Position numbers and translations under genes: made by a program. Positions 60,433 to 64,000 of a stretch of DNA of 64,000 nt are shown here, piece by piece. Each line of letters begins with the position of its first letter. Within the stretch, counting starts at the first letter, position 1. The stretch comes from Treponema_C sp050937815 (GTDB taxonomy: Bacteria; Spirochaetota; Spirochaetia; Treponematales; Treponemataceae). The DNA is taken from contig NZ_JACDIJ010000001.1 of NCBI RefSeq assembly GCF_050937815.1, positions 62,001-126,000 on the forward strand, read 5' to 3'. The notes under the pieces are model-generated. The model saw only the letters and a list, made by a program, of their open reading frames with translations. It was not told the DNA's origin and did no database searches.

Positions 60433-61279
60433 TGATATTTTTTCTTTTTTCAAAGGAATTACGGTATTTGCTCTTGTAGGAGAAAGCGGAACGGGAAAAA
60501 GTTTTCGAGCCAAACTGCTGGCGCAAAAATACGATATCAATGCAATCATCGATGACGGTTTACTTATTCAGGACGATAAAATTTTAGCGGGACATTCGGC
60601 AAAGCGCGAAAAAACCTTTTTGGCGGCGGTCAGAACCGCCGTGTTTGACGATAAAGAACATCGGGATGAAATTGCGCGTGCTTTAAAAAAAGAGGATATA
60701 CGGCGCTTGCTTATTTTGGGCACATCCGAAAAAATGGTTTTAAAAATAGCAATGCGCTTACAAGTTCCGCCGCCTTCCAAAATTATAAAAATCGAAGACA
60801 TCGCCACAAAAGAAGAAATAGAGCTTGCGATACGCTCGCGCCATATCGAAGGGAAGCATGTTATACCCGTTCCTTCATTGCAAATTAAACGCAGTTACCC
60901 GCAAATCTTTTACGATTCCATCAGAATAAAACTTGCACGCAAAGAAAAACCTTCGGGAACCAATACAAAGGTATATGAAAAATCGGTAGTGCGTCCCGAA
61001 TTTTCAAAAAAAGGCAGGGTAAGTATTTCGGAAGCCGCCCTCACCCAAATGGTTATGCACTGTGTCAGCGAATTCGACCCCGAAATAAAAATTAAAAAAC
61101 TTGCAATAAAAACAAACGCACAGGGCTATAAACTGGTTATTACAACCGATGTCCCCTTCGGGACGGAATTGGCCGGGAAAATTCATAATTTACAAAAATA
61201 CGTTATACAAAATATCGAACGCTATACGGGAATTCTTATTGAAAGCGTAAATATTATTGTCGATAAAATATCGCGGTAA
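60419..61279 (+). CDS. P-loop ATPase fused to an Asp23/Gls24-like domain
   Basis: A 286-residue protein. Residues 1-~150 form a small P-loop domain with Walker A GESGTGKS (21-28), IIDDGLLIQDDKIL and RRLLILGTSEKM as probable Walker B/sensor strands. Residues ~185-286 match the Asp23/Gls24 (DUF322) fold: KGRVSISEAALTQMVMHCVSEFDPEI, then DVPFGTELAGKIHNLQKYVIQNIERYTGI and VNIIVDKI. Asp23 proteins sit at the membrane and are linked to envelope stress in Gram-positives; a fusion with a P-loop is unusual. ATG 60419 overlaps the RluA-type gene by 14 bases. Confidence 0.83.
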   Translation: MKFIDDIFSFFKGITVFALVGESGTGKSFRAKLLAQKYDINAIIDDGLLIQDDKILAGHSAKREKTFLAAVRTAVFDDKEHRDEIARALKKEDIRRLLILGTSEKMVLKIAMRLQVPPPSKIIKIEDIATKEEIELAIRSRHIEGKHVIPVPSLQIKRSYPQIFYDSIRIKLARKEKPSGTNTKVYEKSVVRPEFSKKGRVSISEAALTQMVMHCVSEFDPEIKIKKLAIKTNAQGYKLVITTDVPFGTELAGKIHNLQKYVIQNIERYTGILIESVNIIVDKISR

Positions 61280-61373
61280 AAGCAGGGCACCAAAACATTT
61301 TGCCTGTTCGGTTTCGCTGCAGCGGGCGGCTTAGGTTGCCGAATCGGCACGGATGCCGGCTGTTCCATACTTA

Positions 61374-61433
61374 CGAGTTTTTTGCGAGGCAAAAACACTC
61401 GCAGCTCAAAAATGTACACGGATGTACATTTTT
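61374..61433. terminator. Two hairpins between convergent genes
   Basis: Hairpin A (61374-61401) pairs CGAGTTTTTTGC with GCAAAAACACTCG with one bulge. Hairpin B (61406-61435) is a perfect 13-base stem, TCAAAAATGTACA, with tetraloop CGGA. B starts eight bases after the FGE-type gene's stop on the minus strand. They probably end both converging transcripts; A/T tracts sit within the stems. The upstream GGTTGCCGAATCGGCACGG stretch is also dyad-rich. Confidence 0.65.
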
Positions 61434-61442
61434 GACCCCCCT

Positions 61443-62537
61443 CTAGTGCCGATAAGCCAAGCGGAAGCCTTGGCGGGTATCCGTGACGGTGTGGCCGAGG
61501 TTGCTCCTAAAGCCTACAGTGCAGAATTCGGATTCGTTTTCCCAATGGCCGCCGCGGATCACACGGTAAAAACCCGAAGAGCTACCTACAGGATCCGTTT
61601 CATTCCCTGCCGTTACATCAGCGTCCAAATCCCAGCACCACTCGGACACATTTCCCGACATGTCGTATAGGCCTAAGTAATTGGGTCTTTTTTTTCCCAC
61701 GGGATGCGTTTTACTTCCGGAATTAGCGGAATACCATGCTACTTCACCCGTTTCGGCCGTGTTCCACTTGTCTTTAGCTCCGCTTGCACTGTTTAAGTTT
61801 GTAAGCCAAACAGAGCCGTATTGCTCGGCATTTGTTTTATTTGTTCCCTGCCAGCGGGCGGCATATTCCCATTCGGCTTCGGTAGGAAGTCTAAAGCCTT
61901 TTTTAGCCATATCGGCATAGGCTTTATCACACGCATACACTGCGTCTGATCCTTCTCCAGTGTGTTCTGTTGCATCCTTTAATACGGTAGTGTCGGCAGA
62001 ACTTTTTTGGTATACACATGCGTCTATTCCCTTTTCTTTTTGTGTATAGGCATTGCACCATACAATACAGTCCCGCCAAGAAACCTTGGTTACAGGCTCG
62101 TTGTCGCTGCCGCTTCCGTCACTACCCTTTTTCCCCTCATTGGCAAACGTATACCCGTTTTCAGGTCGTACCGCCCAGTCGTACACTTCTTTCCATAACG
62201 AATAGGGAACTTCCGTCTTTAAAAGGGCATAGGCGCTTAACTTCACCGTCCGGCCTTGTATAAAAACACCCTTCCAATAATCTTCAGATCCCGGCAATTC
62301 ATAAGCAGGATTTTTTCCGGTAATAGTGACCTCGGGAATGTGCACAAAAGAATCGGGAACGGCAGGAACTGTCGGGCCGCCCGAACCGCCTCCGGCCGCA
62401 TTGGGGCAGGAGGTTAAAAAGATTGTAAAGACTGCTGCGCAAAACACTGTAAGTGCCGCAATTCCTAAGCTGAAGCTGCTTTTTTGCCCCACTCGCCTAC
62501 TTTTGTAGACGGTTACTGTGTTGTCGGATCTTATCAT
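61443..62537 (-). CDS. FGE/SUMF1-fold lipoprotein (possible variable protein)
   Basis: A 364-residue lipoprotein: lipobox FLTSC (C44 region) after a helix IAALTVFCAAVFTIFL, a Gly/Pro linker and a formylglycine-generating-enzyme/C-type-lectin fold (about 70-364) with EVPYSLWKEVYDWA, EPVTKVSWRDCIVWCNAYTQ, GFRLPTEAEWEYAAR, NYLGLYDMSGNVSEWCWD and a C-terminal FYRVIRGGHW...GFRLA. The catalytic copper cysteines of true FGE are not evident, so it is probably a binding protein. In treponemes this fold is a known target of diversity-generating retroelements. SD AAGGAGGG upstream of the ATG. Confidence 0.9.
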   Translation of the reverse strand: MIRSDNTVTVYKSRRVGQKSSFSLGIAALTVFCAAVFTIFLTSCPNAAGGGSGGPTVPAVPDSFVHIPEVTITGKNPAYELPGSEDYWKGVFIQGRTVKLSAYALLKTEVPYSLWKEVYDWAVRPENGYTFANEGKKGSDGSGSDNEPVTKVSWRDCIVWCNAYTQKEKGIDACVYQKSSADTTVLKDATEHTGEGSDAVYACDKAYADMAKKGFRLPTEAEWEYAARWQGTNKTNAEQYGSVWLTNLNSASGAKDKWNTAETGEVAWYSANSGSKTHPVGKKRPNYLGLYDMSGNVSEWCWDLDADVTAGNETDPVGSSSGFYRVIRGGHWENESEFCTVGFRSNLGHTVTDTRQGFRLAYRH

Positions 62538-62602
62538 AAGGCCCTCCTTATGTAATTTCAGCCGTGCGGAACATAAAATTGAGTGCCTGATTGTAACGAC
62601 TA

Positions 62603-62614
62603 TAGAATATTCTA
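62603..62614. promoter_or_regulatory. Perfect 12-base palindrome upstream of the FGE-type gene
   Basis: TAGAATATTCTA is a full dyad about 70 bases upstream of the FGE-type ATG. On the minus strand it contains TAGAAT, which is a plausible -10 with TTGCAT 17 bases before it, so it could be an operator overlying the promoter. Confidence 0.4.
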
Positions 62615-62689
62615 ACTCACTATTTCATATAATGCAAGGGCAAAAAGAGAGCACGGGATGTGCCGGATGTACCTATTACACAGTAAAAA

Positions 62690-63814
62690 TTAAGTATTGG
62701 CATTGCCCGGTACCGATTTTGCTTTTTTTGTCTTAGCCGTCTTTTTTTGACTTTTTACCGGTATTCCCCGTTTTTTTAGACAAAGCCGTACCGCATATTC
62801 CAATTCGGTGCGCTGCGGATTCATAGGAAGCACAAAGTTCCTGCACTCTTTCCACGCAAACTTATAAAGTTCGGCAGCCGGTGTTTTTTCGGCACTGTAC
62901 CGTTCCCAATCTTCCAACAGGTCGATAAAATCGCGGATTAAAAAAACCAATTTGTTTCCCAAACGCATATCCGGATCCGCATGCTGAAGCTCGTCAAGTT
63001 CTTTTAAGCCCTGCATATAATTTTGTGCAAAGTCTTTTTTTTCGGTAATCAGCACGGCGGCGGCAGGCTGTAAATACATGTAGAGGCCCGTTTCTACACA
63101 CATGGATACGATATCATAGGCTTGGCCGGAATTGATTATTTTCAGCAATTCTTCGGTTAGGCGCGAGGGCGATACCGGCGATAATAAATGTGAAGATGCG
63201 CTTATTTTACGCCGCAGCAAAAACGGCATTTTAAAACCTGTTGACGCCGCATATTTTATTGCCCGCAGCATTCGCACCGGATCTTCTTCAAAGATTTGTT
63301 TTAAAGGAATTATCGGTACAACCCTTTTTGCGCATATATCTTTTACGCCGCCTACATAATCTATAATATGGTTTTTTGCAGGATCGTAATACAATGCATT
63401 TAAAGTAAAATCTCTGCGATGAACGTCTTCTTCAATTGTCCCGAACGTATTACCGACCGTTTTACCTTCGGCAAAAGAACGGAATGTCGTTACTTCAAAT
63501 ATTTTCGGACCAAAAAAAACGTGCACAATACGGAAGCGTTTTCCGATAATACATGAATTGCGGAATATTTTTTTTATACGGGCGGGAGTGGCGTTTGTAA
63601 CCAAATCAAAGTCTTTAGGCGTTTTGTGCAATAATAAGTCGCGCACGGCTCCGCCGACAATATAAGATTCGAATCCGTGACTTTTTAATTGACGGATTAT
63701 CCACAAAGCGTCAGGATCTATAGCGGTTTTTTTTAAACAATGTTCCGTTTCGGTGTAGATGACGGCGGTTTTTACGGGCCGGCCGTTTTTATTTGCTGTA
63801 TATCGGAATAACAC
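62690..63814 (-). CDS. pcnB: PcnB-type poly(A) polymerase / CCA-adding enzyme (class II)
   Basis: A 374-residue class II nucleotidyltransferase: GFESYIVGGAVRDLL, the metal-binding DFD in PKDFDLVTNATP, RRDFTLNALYYDP and RMLRAIKYAASTGF. Lys-rich C-terminus (KKTAKTKKAK), as in PcnB. It could polyadenylate RNA or add CCA; all three tRNAs seen here lack encoded CCA, so a CCA-adding role is possible. Start is GTG at 63814; a promoter places transcription start on this codon and no ATG is available upstream. Confidence 0.92.
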   Translation of the reverse strand: MLFRYTANKNGRPVKTAVIYTETEHCLKKTAIDPDALWIIRQLKSHGFESYIVGGAVRDLLLHKTPKDFDLVTNATPARIKKIFRNSCIIGKRFRIVHVFFGPKIFEVTTFRSFAEGKTVGNTFGTIEEDVHRRDFTLNALYYDPAKNHIIDYVGGVKDICAKRVVPIIPLKQIFEEDPVRMLRAIKYAASTGFKMPFLLRRKISASSHLLSPVSPSRLTEELLKIINSGQAYDIVSMCVETGLYMYLQPAAAVLITEKKDFAQNYMQGLKELDELQHADPDMRLGNKLVFLIRDFIDLLEDWERYSAEKTPAAELYKFAWKECRNFVLPMNPQRTELEYAVRLCLKKRGIPVKSQKKTAKTKKAKSVPGNANT

Positions 63815-63820
63815 CGTTTA

Positions 63821-63850
63821 ATAATAGAGCAAAAAAGCATTGCAGGTCAA
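63821..63850 (-). promoter_or_regulatory. Promoter of pcnB (leaderless, GTG start)
   Basis: Minus-strand TTGACC (63850-63845), 18-base spacer, TATTAT (63826-63821), six bases to the GTG at 63814. Confidence 0.6.
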
Positions 63851-63888
63851 GTATGGTTTTTTCGAAATTGTACGCCTTTTGTTAATTT

Positions 63889-64000
63889 TTAATGAGATGT
63901 AATCCACGAAAAAATATCGGCGTATACTTCATCGTAATTCAGTTCGTTAAGCATTTCGTGCCGTCCGTCCTCGTAATATTTTTCGCTCACATCTTGTATA
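63889..64000 (-). CDS. C-terminal end of an alpha/beta hydrolase (lysophospholipase type), partial
   Basis: A frame enters from the right edge and ends at TAA 63889-63891, giving 36 residues. The stretch EKYYEDGRHEMLNEL holds the catalytic-histidine motif (RHE-x3-E) found near the end of monoacylglycerol lipase/lysophospholipase proteins, followed by a helix DEVYADIFSWI. The rest of the gene lies outside the window. Confidence 0.8.
   Translation of the reverse strand, partial: IQDVSEKYYEDGRHEMLNELNYDEVYADIFSWITSH

Noticed and set aside
61443..62537. Active formylglycine-generating enzyme or sulfatase activator
   Set aside because: Lipidated export, absence of a neighbouring sulfatase and no evident catalytic cysteine pair make a binding role more likely.

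Overview
The window reads as chromosomal DNA of a spirochaete, most likely a host-associated Treponema of moderate GC. That is a judgement from protein character and gene neighbourhoods (rod-shape mre/rodA operon, dnaG-rpoD block, Rnf-type genes beside a divergent PAP2 gene, TRAP transport, many small lipoproteins); no search was run. Coding density is high and genes often overlap by 4 bases (ATGA).

Layout. 1-6216: zinc-ribbon membrane protein, tRNA-Leu, two uncharacterised genes and, divergently, mfd. 6454-9700: a HAD phosphatase and an AT-rich helicase-nuclease protein that may be a defence gene. 9813-16422 (minus): rod-shape operon mreB-mreC-mreD-PBP2-rodA, preceded by a TPR protein. 16481-24050 (minus): YkgJ-type protein, metallo-hydrolase, 64-aa protein, mltG, dnaG, rpoD, coiled-coil zinc-ribbon protein, then rnpB. 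24106-26374: tRNA-Tyr, tRNA-Thr, glycogen synthase, AroH-type chorismate mutase. 26458-31935: AT-rich accessory island of lipoprotein and membrane orphans, gene remnants and a BrnT/BrnA toxin-antitoxin pair. 31999-37058: SPFH-like protein and a Gld-type ABC system with fused GldF-GldG. 37108-39352: RNase Z and nicotinamidase from a shared back-to-back promoter, then a free-standing TonB-C lipoprotein. 39441-43560: TRAP transporter with an Ldh_2 dehydrogenase. 43744-47753: isoprenoid operon crtI-crtB plus a fused prenol-kinase/prenyl-phosphate-kinase-like protein. 47777-53331: FemAB transferase, metG and a GH57-fold protein lacking most catalytic motifs. 53408-59280: a deviant Rnf-like operon (A, E, G, D, C, no B) with an unknown membrane protein and a DUF212/PAP2 protein. 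59356-64000: RluA synthase, a P-loop/Asp23 fusion, an FGE-fold lipoprotein that could be a diversity-generating-retroelement target, PcnB-type nucleotidyltransferase and the tail of an alpha/beta hydrolase.

Most notable: (1) an Rnf-like complex whose subunits all deviate at expected cofactor or NADH motifs; (2) repeated promoter geometry predicting leaderless mRNAs for pncA, rnz, aroH, pcnB and rluA; (3) an FGE-fold lipoprotein whose C-terminus and downstream hairpin resemble a DGR variable region; (4) a two-step prenol kinase fusion beside carotenoid-type genes; (5) a GH57 pseudo-enzyme; (6) a helicase-DUF2726 protein and an island of gene fragments. Family comparisons are from memory of consensus motifs and need alignment.
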